Positions 35,427 to 46,600 of a stretch of 64,000 nucleotides of DNA are shown one piece after another. The translations under genes and the position numbers were made by a program. The stretch is from contig CM055109.1 in NCBI GenBank assembly GCA_029204225.1, positions 7,251,768-7,315,767 on the forward strand, read 5' to 3'. This DNA comes from Diphasiastrum complanatum. Lineage: Eukaryota; Streptophyta; Lycopodiopsida; Lycopodiales; Lycopodiaceae. The notes below the pieces were generated by a model that had not been told where the DNA came from, ran no database searches, and saw nothing but the letters and a program-made list of their open reading frames with translations. The stretch's first letter is position 1, and every line of letters begins with the position of its first letter.

Positions 35427-35690
35427 TTAGAAAGGATTACTATTCTGGTCAGCAGATTTGGATGGTCTAACTAGTAAGGTTGCTAAATCTTCCTGGGCAT
35501 GGAAAAGACAGCGCTGAGTTTGCTTTCCAATGTTAATGAGTAGGGCGTCTGGTAGAACGTCATCAATTATGATCGAAAGACGCTTTGCGGGAGAATCAAG
35601 TGAAAGAAGCTGATGGGCGAACTCTCCCCAGATCTTCGTGTGTTTAGCTCGCAATTCATGGGCCACCGGTGCACCGCCCTCAATCTCACG
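35427..35690 (-). CDS. Short unrecognised coding-like ORF or exon
   Basis: The minus strand stays open with sensible composition: FREIEGGAPVAHELRAKH, then LLSLDSPAKRLSIIIDDVL, and a stop after QNSNPF. There is no ATG at its start (it would begin with GTG or come from an upstream exon). The GC content is above the flanks. It could be the last exon of a gene or gene fragment; I do not recognise it. The sequence just upstream includes the 41-base block shared with 37227-37267. Confidence 0.3.
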   Translation of the reverse strand, partial: REIEGGAPVAHELRAKHTKIWGEFAHQLLSLDSPAKRLSIIIDDVLPDALLINIGKQTQRCLFHAQEDLATLLVRPSKSADQNSNPF

Positions 35691-35702
35691 AAAGCGAGAC
35701 GA

Positions 35703-35743
35703 ATTGGAGCTTCAGGCGATGATACAAATCAGGAAAGGGATTG
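35703..35743 (-). repeat. 41-bp exact inverted match to 37227-37267 (left)
   Basis: Checked base by base: the reverse complement of this segment is identical to 37227-37267. Confidence 0.95.
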
Positions 35744-35860
35744 ATACTCTTGGAATCTCTTGGAAGGCATTGGCGTAATGTCGAAATCCCACCTTTCCGG
35801 AAAAGCATTTGATCGAGACAGACACAACCGCAACAGCATCCAGTTCATAAATTGATCGAT

Positions 35861-36765
35861 CACGATGTATGTGTCAGGAGAGTAGTCAATATGCTTTAAT
35901 TAGACTACCCGTACAAGTGTGAGCTTTTCTTGTACGAACGTATGTGGTGAGGCTTGAATAGTTGAGTTCTCCTTAACCTGCACGCCTTCGTTGTTTTGTG
36001 TGTGTGTGGGGCCCAAAAAAAGAAATTGGGTGGGGGGGGGGAGGGAGGTGGTGGGGTGGTGATGAGTGGTTCGCACACGAAACCAAAAAAAAAAGGCACA
36101 TTTAAATTTGAGAGAAGCAAGTGTGTACTTCCTTGCCACTTTTCACAAATTCCATTGTCCATGGTGCATGGAGCCTTCAATTGAAAAATTGAAAAAACAT
36201 GACCCGTAAATTTTGTCTTTGGAACAGCCTCCGGGTGAGCAACATGAGGGCTGCAAGCTAAGGTCAAGGCCCGAGGCTGTGGTGTAGAACCCACGATCGA
36301 GACTTTACCTGATGCAAGACAAATTGCCTGCCCGAGCTTGACTATATTTGTAGGAGTCTAGGCTTGGTATAGGTGTTGAAACTTGTATGGTTCAGATCCA
36401 CAGGTCGTAACATACTTGAGCGAAGGTAGGAGGTTTTTACGTGAGGGGTGAAGGATTATGGGAAGGGTTGTACACTTTGTAGTGCAAGCACAATCCGAGA
36501 GCAATAGATTCAGTGTAGGCTGGCTCCAAGTAAGAGTGTAAGGCTCAACACTCGGGCTTTTTCCTATCCCAAATTTTTTATGACTTTTGTTGCACATTGG
36601 CCATCTTTGGATTGATTTATGCTTCAAAGCCCATTTTGAGCCTAATACCCTTTATGCTCCAAAGCTCATGGGCTTAATGTAAACCAAAAAGGGACAATCA
36701 TGCATATAATGCCCTAGATGATGAACTACAAAGCTAACAATCTTCTAGTAGTTCCATACTCTATG
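35861..36765. other. No gene recognised; G-rich low complexity
   Basis: 35998-36060 has a short GT tract, G runs and A runs. 36290-36600 is plain non-coding. Confidence 0.4.
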
Positions 36766-37217
36766 TGTGAACAAACTTCTTGAAGAATAAACGAATCAAA
36801 GCAAGCAAACAAGCTTGAGACTTCTTCTTTTTTTTAACACTAACATTTTACGTGTGAGGGTTGAGATTGAGAATACTAGGACTTGGTCTGCTAACATTTC
36901 ATGACACTTTTCCTTGCCTATGGGGGATTGGTCTTTCTAGTGACGTTTCTTGGTGGTAAGTGTCAAGTTATAGCGACCCTCTTAGGGCAACATTTAACTT
37001 CAAAATTAATCTAAACCACCATAATGGTCTTTGGAAAAACCATTCCTTTATGTGAAAGATAAACAAAGATGTGTGAACAAACTTCTTGAAGAACAAATGA
37101 ATCAAAGCAAGCAAGCTTTAGACTTTTGTTTTTAGAGTAACATTTTACTTGTGAGGGATGAGATAGAGAATAATAGAGCTTGGTTTGCTCTAACATTTCA
37201 TGACACTTCTCCTTGCT
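36766..37217. repeat. Direct repeat, two copies of about 150 bp
   Basis: 36766-36919 and 37070-37217 share GTGTGAACAAACTTCTTGAA, AATCAAAGCAAGCAA, AACATTTTAC and CTAACATTTCATGACAC. They are separated by about 150 bases. Confidence 0.85.
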
Positions 37218-37226
37218 CGACTGAAG

Positions 37227-37267
37227 CAATCCCTTTCCTGATTTGTATCATCGCCTGAAGCTCCAAT
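37227..37267 (+). repeat. 41-bp exact inverted match to 35703-35743 (right)
   Basis: Directly follows the second copy of the 150-bp direct repeat. Confidence 0.95.
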
Positions 37268-38269
37268 CTTACTACCTCAAATATCTTCTAGCCTCATGAA
37301 TATCTATTGTGATTCAGTTTATTTTTTAAATCTTCCTGAGAAAATTCTAAAACCTATGTTTGTGATCTTGTGTTTAGATGTGAGGGAGTAGTGTGTAGGT
37401 GGTGTTAAAGGAAGGTGAGTTAAGTCAATGGTAGTAAGAGTTATTTGAGAAGTTACAATGAGCCCATTAGAGTGAGACACAAATTCAAACATTACCAATG
37501 TTGTGTGAGTATATGATTTTTGTTTTGATGCCCTATGATTATCGATAGTAATTACACAACCTTTATCAAGATTTTCAATATTCACCAGGATTGGTAATCT
37601 ACAAGTCTTAGACACATAAGAGTCAACCAAAGACTGACATTTGGCTGGTGTTTTATTTTATAAGTTTTTTGTTGATATCTAGGCGTGGCTAGAACATAAG
37701 TGTTCAATTATTATTTTTAACTATATTTATAGGCATAGGTATGATATAGTACAAAGACAAGGACCAAGGTAGAGTTGGAATGTGCTTGAATGGATTTGAG
37801 TTAATAACTCTTGTGCTACTTTTAAAACATTGTAAAGGAGTTTTGATTTTGCAATGTTTTTGAATGGATTTTAATTTAAAAAACTCTAGAGTTGAGCTAC
37901 ATTTAAACATATGGTAAAGTTGTGTTGATTTTAAGACATTGTGAATGGACTTTGGGTTAAAGTTTGAGCTCTTTTGATCTAACTTACTGAATCTCATTGT
38001 GCGTACAAGTTCAAAATCTGAATTTTCGCGTGCTAATATTGTTTTGATGTTTTTTGATGATCAACAAAGAATCTCAATATCAATTCAATCAATACAGATT
38101 AGATTGATACCCTTAGCTATGTATATTGTCAGTTCTATCAGCTCAATCACCTTGGGCTATTGTGAACCATCACTTCAGTCCAGTGCAAGAAAAAAGAGGC
38201 TCCCCTCTTTCATACTTCGCGAGTTGTCACTGGAGTTGCCCAATGTGTGAAGTTGCTGGAGGCAACTTA
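37268..38269. other. Non-coding, with degenerate tandem repeat
   Basis: 37781-37980 consists of about two and a half diverged units of 74-84 bases, each with TGAATGGAnTTnnnnTTAA followed by an ACATT...TTTTGATTTT-like half. Confidence 0.5.
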
Positions 38270-38532
38270 ATGAAAATGGACTAGTCATGAGGCAAGGATA
38301 TATATGAGCCAATCATGTTTTGACAAATCATTTCTACTTATCATGCAAGTCTTAAACAAGGGTGGACCATGGTCCCATCATGTCACTTGCCAAGAGAGAA
38401 AAGTGGGTGGGCACAAGACACATTGGCCAGGCAACGGATGCTACCACAAATTTGAGACCACTCTTAAGAAGTGATGTATACAAAGTTAGGCATCATTCTC
38501 TACCATATATTGAGAGCCGGTGACAACTTTCC

Positions 38533-38634
38533 CTTGTTGTGAAGTATAGTGAAAAATCTTCAGGTGCATGTACATTTTGTGTGTTGGACAAATTTCACTT
38601 GTTGTGAAGTATAGTGAAAAATCTTCAGGTGCAT
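38533..38634. repeat. Tandem duplication, period 65
   Basis: The 37-base core from CTTGTTGTGAAG to GGTGCAT at 38533-38569 recurs at 38598-38634. The left arm has one copy. Confidence 0.9.
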
Positions 38635-39406
38635 CTAAATTTTGTGTTCGAATTTTATGGCTTTGTGGGCAGGCAATTTCTTGGAGGGGACATTTTCAAT
38701 GATGGAATGGATTTTGATGTTAGTTCAAAAATTTTGAGACAATCCTTTACGTATTATGGAAGGTGCCGGGCAGGGGCAGGGGCAGAGGACATTCTACCTG
38801 GTAAGGATTTCCAAAAATTTTAGGCGAGGCCCGGAGGGGCCAAGCCTAAAAAAATTGGAAAGCCGAACTAGGCATATAATGTTGTATGCCTCCGGCAGCT
38901 TCCATTGCATAATGGATACCTTTGACCTTTTTTCACATGAATTTTACAGAACATAATGAGCATTTTGACCTTGACTGACCAATCTGGAAGTACCACATGG
39001 CAGTTGTAGTCCGAGGTAACAGGGCTGATGGAATGAGCATGGAGCGCGATGGAGGAGGCCACTTGAGAAGAGGAAAAGGTGAAAAAAAATGCAGTGACAT
39101 ATTCTGCTTTTTAAGCATCCCAATAAAGGCAAGAGGTACCCATTACTTGTGCATATAAGGTCATAATTATTCCTTACAAGTTCTCCAGTGTCCACACTTC
39201 ATTGTGTTTGAGTAAGACTCTCGTAACCTGATAAAGACATCAGAGTGCAAGGTGAGCGATGAGAGTCAGAAAGGAAAGAATAATGACGGTACTGTGAAAG
39301 AATGAGGTAATCATTGCCTGATTTTTTGTTCCTTACAATGAGCTCTCTCTCTCACAAACACTACCCGCTGCTTTCAAGCATATGGACGTATCTCGGCCCT
39401 ATGGCA

Positions 39407-39413
39407 TATAAGG
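39407..39413 (+). promoter_or_regulatory. TATA-like box of C2 gene 2
   Basis: TATAAGG in a block conserved with the other arm, 155 bases before the ATG. Confidence 0.55.
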
Positions 39414-39567
39414 ATTGATTGTTCTTAGCTTCCATCACAAAACACACTCAAATCTTTCTGCTTCCCCAGTTTTTGCTCAGAAGAGCTGCACTTTCCGATC
39501 TCTAAGCATAAGATGATCGATAGTCATTGGCTTCACTTTTGTTGCTGAGTTTTCACAAGTCTAACAA

Positions 39568-40086
39568 ATGGGTTGCTACAGGAGAACGTGCAAGAGGAGC
39601 AAAGAGTCCATAACTGTCAAGCATGACCTTGATCTTTATCTCTTCTCAGCTCAAAATCTAAAGGATGTAAGGTCGTGCTTCGGAGGTAGCATCCGGACTT
39701 ACGCAGTTGCGTGGGTAGAACCCAATCATAAACTGCGCACAAGCGTTGATGATTTCAACGGCCAAAATCCCAACTGGAATGCTTTTCTAACCTTGTCACT
39801 AGATGCTAAGCTTCTCGAAAAGGAGACCACAGCAGTGACAATCGACATCTACAACCACGGGTGTCTGTGGGACGAACTGGTTGGCACCGTGAGAGTGCTC
39901 CTCTCAGATCTCATCAAGGCGCAGAAATTTTTAACTGGAAAATGTCTGACATTCGTGGTGATGAGACCATCTGGCAGGAGACAAGGTCAGTTCAATCTGG
40001 GAATACCTCCTACAGCTTATCAGTTTGTGGACTCCTTTCGGAAGGAGACCACCACAATGCTCGCAGAGGAATCCATTGAGCGATAG
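39568..40086 (+). CDS. C2-domain protein, SRC2-like (paralogue 2)
   Basis: 172 residues in a single exon. Basic, Cys-containing N-terminus (GCYRRTCKRSK); Gly2-Cys3 could in principle be lipid-modified, whereas paralogue 1 has Trp3. The C2 domain spans about 18-140, with LDLYLFSAQNLKD, RTYAVAWVEP, NPNWNAFLTLSLD and CLWDELVGTVRVLLSDL. The tail is IPPTAYQFVDSFRKE. SRC2-like proteins act at membranes in stress or defence signalling. The calcium-binding loop residues are only partly present. Compared with paralogue 1, reading frame and length are kept despite about 10% residue change, and flanks and promoter block are duplicated too. Confidence 0.87.
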   Translation: MGCYRRTCKRSKESITVKHDLDLYLFSAQNLKDVRSCFGGSIRTYAVAWVEPNHKLRTSVDDFNGQNPNWNAFLTLSLDAKLLEKETTAVTIDIYNHGCLWDELVGTVRVLLSDLIKAQKFLTGKCLTFVVMRPSGRRQGQFNLGIPPTAYQFVDSFRKETTTMLAEESIER

Positions 40087-40572
40087 CGAACATAACGTAA
40101 GATTACCTACGATCAGGATTCTGTGAAACTGTGGGACTTAGTTTTTTGTTTAAGATTACATTGAGACATCGTAGATGTTTCGAACCTGCTATAGCTTCTT
40201 GATGAGTATGTTAATCTTGCAATTTAGTATTCAGTTCTTCTTATGGGTAGTTCAGATCTTAGCAATGAGATCTGATTTTTCAACGAGAGTTGTAATATCA
40301 ATAATTGAAGATCATCGTCTGATGCTTTTCATAATAAATTTTAGAGTGCAATAGGTTTAGACCATCAATGAGCATATCTGGGATATGACTAACAAATATG
40401 ATGAATAAAGGATCAGTGTTCTTTCTGATGCTATTCCTGATGGCTTCATGGGAATAGATTTTAAACTGCTCAGAGAAGAAACTGGGTGCTTTTCTCTCTA
40501 TAATTATACTAATGTAGAATGTTACAACTTTAAGCTGGGACTAGATCTCAATTGGCAAGACATCCTGTTTTG

Positions 40573-40686
40573 TTGGCAATTTCTAGTCTGGAATGTATTA
40601 AGATAAACCCAGTTCAGTTATTGCGTCCATTGGCAATTTCTAGTCTGGAATGTGTTAAGATAAACCCTGTTCAGTTATTGGGTCTA
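40573..40686. repeat. Tandem duplication, period 57
   Basis: Two copies starting TTGGCAATTTCTAGTCTGGA at 40573 and 40630 lie just beyond the duplication arm. A short partial third copy of the end follows. Confidence 0.9.
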
Positions 40687-40858
40687 CAGTTATTGCGTCC
40701 ATTCAAAGTTTTGATCAAACGAGTACGTAATGCCTTGTGCTCAGGTGTCCTTTGTATTTTGGGACGAGTATCTTGGGACCACCTCCAGGAGCATAATGTC
40801 CATCCAATTTTCTCTCTCCTAGGAATCTGTCATTCTCTCTCCTCTTTCCGGTGGAATC

Positions 40859-40861
<3 letters not shown>

Positions 40862-40920
<59 letters not shown>
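40862..40920. repeat. (CT)n microsatellite
   Basis: 59 bases of CT. Open frames through it on both strands are artefacts of the repeat. Confidence 0.97.
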
Positions 40921-40923
<3 letters not shown>

Positions 40924-41059
40924 CCGTGGAATGCACGTTCTCTCTTCTTCTCTCTCCTCTCTCCGGTGGAATGTGCATGAACTATGTGGCAGCCTGTCAT
41001 TGGCTGTCCACATCCACATTCCACCACAAATGTAAAAGAATTTGCAAAAAAAAAAAAAA

Positions 41060-41167
41060 CGGTCCACGTATACGACCGTAAGGCCGTACCGTACGGCCAA
41101 AAAACCGAAAAAAAAAAAGCTGGTCCACACGTACGACCGTACCGTACGGCCAAAAAAAAAAAAAAAA
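41060..41167. repeat. Two near-palindromic CGTACGG units with A-runs
   Basis: Each unit begins GGTCCAC, contains TACGACCGTA and CCGTACGGCC, and is followed by 7-16 A. The core GGCCGTACCGTACGGCC is palindromic but for the centre. An A-run also precedes the first unit. Confidence 0.8.
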
Positions 41168-41222
41168 CCTTCGCACAATGGCATTACGTAGGAGGAGGCC
41201 CAAAGCCCTTGGGCCTTCCTTG

Positions 41223-41836
41223 TGTTGAAATATTGGAAAAATCTATCTAATGTTGTAAGTAGGGGTCCTAAAAATGCCAAAGATGAATTGAGCTCTTTTG
41301 GCTTAGTAAAGACCCATCTTAGAATAACATATTCAAGGTAGGTAGAAGTAGAAACTCGAGCTACCATAGGAATTGCCATTTGTACTTTGCATGCCACATT
41401 TAATGCATGAAAATACTAGGTGGCACAATTAGACATATTGAGGTGGCTTGAATAAGTCTAGATAGCTTGAGAGGTGGATTCATAACTCCAATTCAACTCA
41501 AAGTAGGAGGAGAGTCCATGGATCTATATATATGTGATGTACTCTCATTGAGAAGATGATGAAATTTGTGTGTAATGCAAATTTGGAGACTAAGCTCTTT
41601 GTGCCCTCTCTCTCTACTCGAGTTTTGTACATTCATATTCTCTCTCTAGCCGAGTTGAGGCATTTATTGTACTTAGTTTCATGTTTTGTTGACAGATCTT
41701 GCTTGTAACATGATTATATTTCTTGTATGATCAGCTTTCCTATTGTCAATCAATGCTAGTTTGATCTTTATTTTATTATTGGGCTTACGAGATCAAAAGT
41801 ACATGTGTAGGGCGTCCCACACGTGTGAATTCAACA
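41223..41836 (+). repeat. 5' LTR of copia element 1 (614 bp)
   Basis: TGTTGAAATATT...ATTCAACA. A TATA-like CTATATATATG lies at about 41524, and the primer site follows immediately. Confidence 0.93.
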
Positions 41837-41848
41837 TGGTATCAGAGC
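41837..41848 (+). promoter_or_regulatory. Primer-binding site, copia element 1
   Basis: TGGTATCAGAGC, the initiator-Met-tRNA complement, abutting the LTR. Confidence 0.95.
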
Positions 41849-42588
41849 CTACCTAAGATTTACAAACAAATCTAATCAAAAAGTTGCAAATTTGATCAGA
41901 TTTCAAGCAAGAATTGTCTAGATTCTACTTTCTAGCTAGTTTGCAGTTTTCTGGTGATTTAGAGCTTCAAACCACTTTGAATGGTCCAGATCAGGTACTG
42001 TATGGAATTTCAGAAGCAGGCACGTGTGAATCCTCCCATTTTCAGTTTGGTGGTTCTCTCTCACCTCAGATCCAAACTTCATGCAAATTGGCCCACTAGA
42101 AAGCTAGAAATGTGTAGAATCTGATGCAATTTGAATCATGACAGTTGGATAAGCCAATCAAAAGTTATAAGCTTTGAATAGTTGTAGGTAGGGCACCTAG
42201 ACCTGTGGAAAATCGTGTGTACATGTCATTTATTGCCTGAATGATCACAAAAATCATCCAGAATTTGATTAATCTCATCTATATGTGATTTAGACAAAAT
42301 TTATAGGTTCTAGGCAAATTGTTTCATACAAATAGATTGTATTTGAGTCAATTTGACATTTTTGGAGTATTTCACACGTGTGAAATTTAGAGAACCATAA
42401 CTTTTGCCATACTTCATCTTTTTAGATAATTCAAATTTGGTTTTAGAGAGTTTGTCAAACTAGTGAGATCTATCTCACAGTTTTTTGTTTTGTCTTACAT
42501 AAAATTTGTTTTTTTGCCCTTGATTGGTTCCTATAGTGAGAAGATAAGCAATTTTTTCATCCATCTTTTTTTATTCTCATCATTCTTT
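41849..42588 (+). other. Leader of copia element 1
   Basis: About 740 bases without coding content, between primer site and gag. Confidence 0.7.
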
Positions 42589-43532
42589 ATGACTTCAATG
42601 GGTGTCTTTCTATTAGAAGCAAATGAAAGATTGTCAACCTCCAATTACTCAATTTGGAAGGTTAGAATGGAATCTGTCTTAATTCTACAAGATGTGATGG
42701 ATATTGTACTTGGTGTTGAAGAAGAACCACAAATTTCTCAAGAAATTCCAAAGTACAAAAGAGAGCTAGGATGGCTCTGCATTATATTAAAATGAATGTC
42801 TCAAATGATATCTTAAGAGAGATTGGTGCTTGTACTAATGCCAAAGATGCTTGGGATACTCTCAAGTCCATCTATGAGGCGCATAATACTTCTAGACTTC
42901 TAACACTAAGAAACCAAATTTTTTAAAGTGTACAGAGAAGTGATGAATGTGCTTTAGCTTATGTAATGAGAGTTAAAGACCTCCATAGAGAATTGTCATG
43001 CATAGGAGACTCCATCAACCAAAATGAGCTTGTTCAAGTCATACTTAATGGGTTAAAGGAGGAATATGACAACCTTGTTCAAAGTTATGCCATTAAGGAG
43101 GAGCTACCATGTTTGGAAGCACTCCAAAGTGTGCTCATTTCTGAAGAATCAAGACAAGAGTATAAACTCTTGAAGATGGAAAGACTGTCTCTCAACATTG
43201 ATGGTAAAGCCCTCTTTGCCAAAGACAAGCACAAGACAAGAAGTAAGAATCAACACCAACCCTCTTCAAGCAAGAACAATCTTGTTTCCAAGGAGAAAGG
43301 AGAAGAGGATGAGTCCTCTCAAGCTTTCACATCCAAGAAGAAGAAGAAAAACATCAAGTGTCTCTTTTGTGGCAAGAAGGGGCATTATGCCACCAATTGC
43401 TTCAAGAAGAAGAGTCAATTCAAGCAAGCCAACATGTCCAATGAAGAGAAAGAAGATGCTCATGCAAGTGATGGAGAGGGATCTCTTATGGTCTCAAGTT
43501 TTTCCTCATCACCTTTCAAGAAGGATGGTTCA
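42589..43532 (+). pseudogene. Copia element 1 gag
   Basis: Starts MTSMGVFLLEANERL. Gag motifs are YSIWKVRMESVL, ALHYIKMNVSNDIL, NAKDAWDTLKSIYE and VMRVKDLHREL, then the zinc knuckle CLFCGKKGHYATNC after a Lys-rich linker. A frame change near 42770 and a stop (TAA) after RNQIF break it. Confidence 0.9.
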
Positions 43533-44695
43533 TAGTACATCGACAATGGAGCTTCCTCACATATGTGTAGCTCCAAGCATTCTTTTTCATCCATAACACC
43601 TTATGAAGGAGCCAAGAAGTCCATCTACATAGCAAATGATCATGAGTGTGCTATTGAAGGAATAGGGACCATTCCCTTAAAGCTTTCATCATCAAAAGTT
43701 CTTTCCTTGTCTAAAGTACTTTTTGTTCCTAGGTTAACAAAAAATCTTATTAGTGTTGGGCATTGTTTGATAGTGGACTAGATGTGAATTTCAATGTTGA
43801 TACATGTACAATCAAGAAGCATGATGAGATCTTTGCATTTGGGTCTAGATATGGTGGAATCTACAAGCTTGATCCCAAAGAGTATGCTAACTCTTGTGAT
43901 GGTGCTTTTGCTTTTCATATGTCTTTGGAGGAACTATGGCATAGAAGGTTGGGACATCCTAACTATAGTTCTATGGTGTCCATGGTCAAGAAAGCCAAAG
44001 CTATTGGCTTGCCTAATCTTATCTCCAATAATTTCAAGCCATGTGAGGCTTGTGCCATATCTAAATCTCATAAGAAGCCATTTACAAAGTCATCTATCAA
44101 GACTACACATCCATTGGAGCTCATACACTCGGATGTGCATTTTTCATCTTCAAAGAGCAAGGGTGGTGCTACTTGCTTTGTAACTTTTATTGATGATTTC
44201 ACAAGATTTACTTGGTTATACCTTCTAGCTTCAAAGTCTATGGTGTTTGACTATTTCCTAAAGTTCAAAGCTCTAGTTGAAAAGCAATTTTCATACAAAA
44301 TCAAGATTCTTAGAAGTGATGGAGGTGATGAATACACTTCCAATAAATTCCATGATTATTGTGAGCTTGAAGGCATTAAAAGGGAGTTTTCTTGTGCATA
44401 TACACCATCTCAAAATGGGGTGGCTGAAAGAAAGAATAGAACCTTGTGTGAATGTGCCAAAACCATTAGAATTGAGGCATCCTTGCCAAAAGACTTTTGG
44501 GGTGAGGCCATCTATTGTTTAAACTATCTTTGCAATCGACTCCCTCATGTTGCACTTGAAGGAAAGTCACCATATGAAGCACTTTATTTAAAGAAACCTA
44601 AGGGTGATCACCTTAGAGTATTTGGATGCATAGCTTTGTCCATATTCCCTTGGAAACGAGAAAGAAGGATGATCCTTGTGCAAGCAAAAGAGTAA
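43533..44695 (+). pseudogene. Copia element 1 protease and integrase
   Basis: The protease begins just after a TAG that replaces the Trp of WYIDxGA, then reads YIDNGASSHMC (DNG instead of DSG). FVPRLTKNLISVG marks its end. Integrase (from 43763, shifted frame) has the H-H-C-C part ELWHRRLGHPNYSSM...CEACAISKSHK, core Asp in FVTFIDDFTRFTWLY and LRSDGGDEY, and Glu region SQNGVAERKNRTL. A further frameshift lies near 44640. Confidence 0.92.
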
Positions 44696-46600
44696 TGGTT
44701 GGATATTCATCCAACAAGAAAGCCTATCGAAACTACATGCTCTTTACTTCTAAAGTAATTGAAAGCAGAGATGTAGTTTTCCATGAAGAAGAAAAGTCCA
44801 ATCTTGTAGGGGCCCAGATCAAGAAACCTCAAAATCTATCACCTTTTGTTATTGAAGACAATCAGCATATGGAGGGGTTGAGATTTGAAGATGAAAGTCC
44901 TCGGATTTTCACTCCTAGAAGATCCATGAGGGAGAGATCTGAGCCTAAGAGGCTCACTTATGATGACAAAGGAAAACAAGTGGATCTTGATTCCACTTAT
45001 GCTTATTTTGTCTCTCATGAGGAGCCCAAAGATGTCCAAGAAGCCCTCAATACCAAGGAGTGGTATGAAGATTGAATATGATGCCTTGATCACCAACCAC
45101 ACATGGGAGCTAGTGGATCCACCACCTAACATGCACATCATTGGATGCAAGTGGGTGTTCAAGATCAAGTACAATCATGATGGCTCCATCAACAAGTACA
45201 AGGCAAGATTATGTGCTAAAGGCTTTGCACAAATATATGGCCTTGACTATGAAGAAACCTTTGCTCCTATAGCAAAGATGGTGACAATAAGAATCATAAT
45301 CTCTCTTGTCTTATTTTTTAAGTGGAAATTGTATCAACTTGATGTCTCCAATGCTTTTTTGAATGGGTATCTTGAGGAGGAGATATACATGGAACAACCA
45401 CAAGGATTCATTAAGGATAAATCTAAGGTGTGTTTGCTATTTAGAAGTCTTTATGGCTTGAAGCAAGCACCTAGATCATGGTATTCAAGACTCAACAACT
45501 TTCTACTTTCATTAGGATTTGTGCTTAGTGACTATGATCCTTCTATGTACTTAAAGTTTGATGGTAGTAATATTGTCATTCTTCTAATCTATGTAGATGA
45601 CATTATTCTTAGTGGAAGTTGTTTGATGCTAGTTCAAGAAACTAAGGATGCATTAGGAGGAGAATTTAAAATGCAAGATCTAGGAGAGATCCATTACATT
45701 TTAGGCCTTGAGATTGATTTTCATGAAGAGTATGCTTTTATTTGTCAATCTAGATATGTCTTTTCTATGTTGAGAAACTTCAATATGCAAAATTGTAAAG
45801 GCATAGATACTCCCATGGAGCAACATGTAAAAGACCCTATTAAAGGTGATGAAAGATCCTTCGAGGACATCACACTTTATAGGAGTCTTATAGGCTCCCT
45901 AATTTGGCTTACTATCACTAGACCCGATTTGAGCTATTGTGTGCACAAATTGAGTCAATTTATGCAAGATCCTAAGATCCAACATTGGAAGATGGCCAAG
46001 AGAGTTCTAAGATATGTATCTTCTACTCAAGATTATGGTTTATTGTACAAAAATGAACATCTAACCATTGTTGGCTATTCGGATTCCGATTTTGCAAGTG
46101 ATTAAATGGATCGAAAGTCCATTAATGCATATTCTATCTTTCTTGGAGGCAATCTTGTGTCTTGGCTTTCAAAGAAGCAAGATACCATATCTCTATCTTC
46201 TTGTGCGGCCGAGTACAAAGCACTCACTACAACAACTAAAGAGGTGCTTTGGATCAAGAGGTTAATCATGGAGCTAAAGTGCATCAAAGAGGATGATCTT
46301 CCCTTGATCAAGTGTGACAACATATCGGCCCAAGCTCTTGCAAACAATCCTATTTTTCATGCAAGGAGCAAGCATATAGAAGTGGCACACCATTTTGTAA
46401 GGGAAAGCTCATTGGAGGTGAAATCAACTTGGAACATGTCGACACATCTTCATGTATTGCTGATCTTCTCACAAAGCCACTTTGCAAAAGTGCCTTCTCA
46501 AAGCATAGATCTAATCTTGGTCTTATCTCAAGATCGATGCTTGATCCACATTAGATACTTTTTTAGGAGAAGTGTTGAAATATTGGAAAAATCTATCTAA
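44696..46600 (+). pseudogene. Copia element 1 integrase tail, RT and RNase H
   Basis: Integrase tail: VMVGYSSNKKAYRNY and VIESRDVVFHEE, to about 45075. RT (frame from 44960): IGCKWVFKIKYNHDGSI, RLCAKGFAQIYGLDYEE, LYQLDVSNAFLNGYL, SLYGLKQAPRSWYSR and LLIYVDDIIL (YVDD). RNase H: GYSDSDFASD, a TAA at 46103-46105, SSCAAEYKAL and LIKCDNISAQALANN, with its three acidic residues visible. Nearly complete, with only a frame change around 45060-45080 and the TAA interrupting it. Confidence 0.93.

Larger units (their letters stand above)
38270..40530 (+). repeat. Inverted segmental duplication, right arm
   Basis: Mirror of 26400-28140, carrying C2 gene 2. It contains extra sequence at about 38650-39180 and a local tandem duplication at 38533-38634. 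Confidence 0.85.

Noticed and set aside
40715-41397. Open frames rich in Arg-Glu or Ser-Leu through the CT tract
   Set aside because: Created by a dinucleotide repeat, which is open in several frames.
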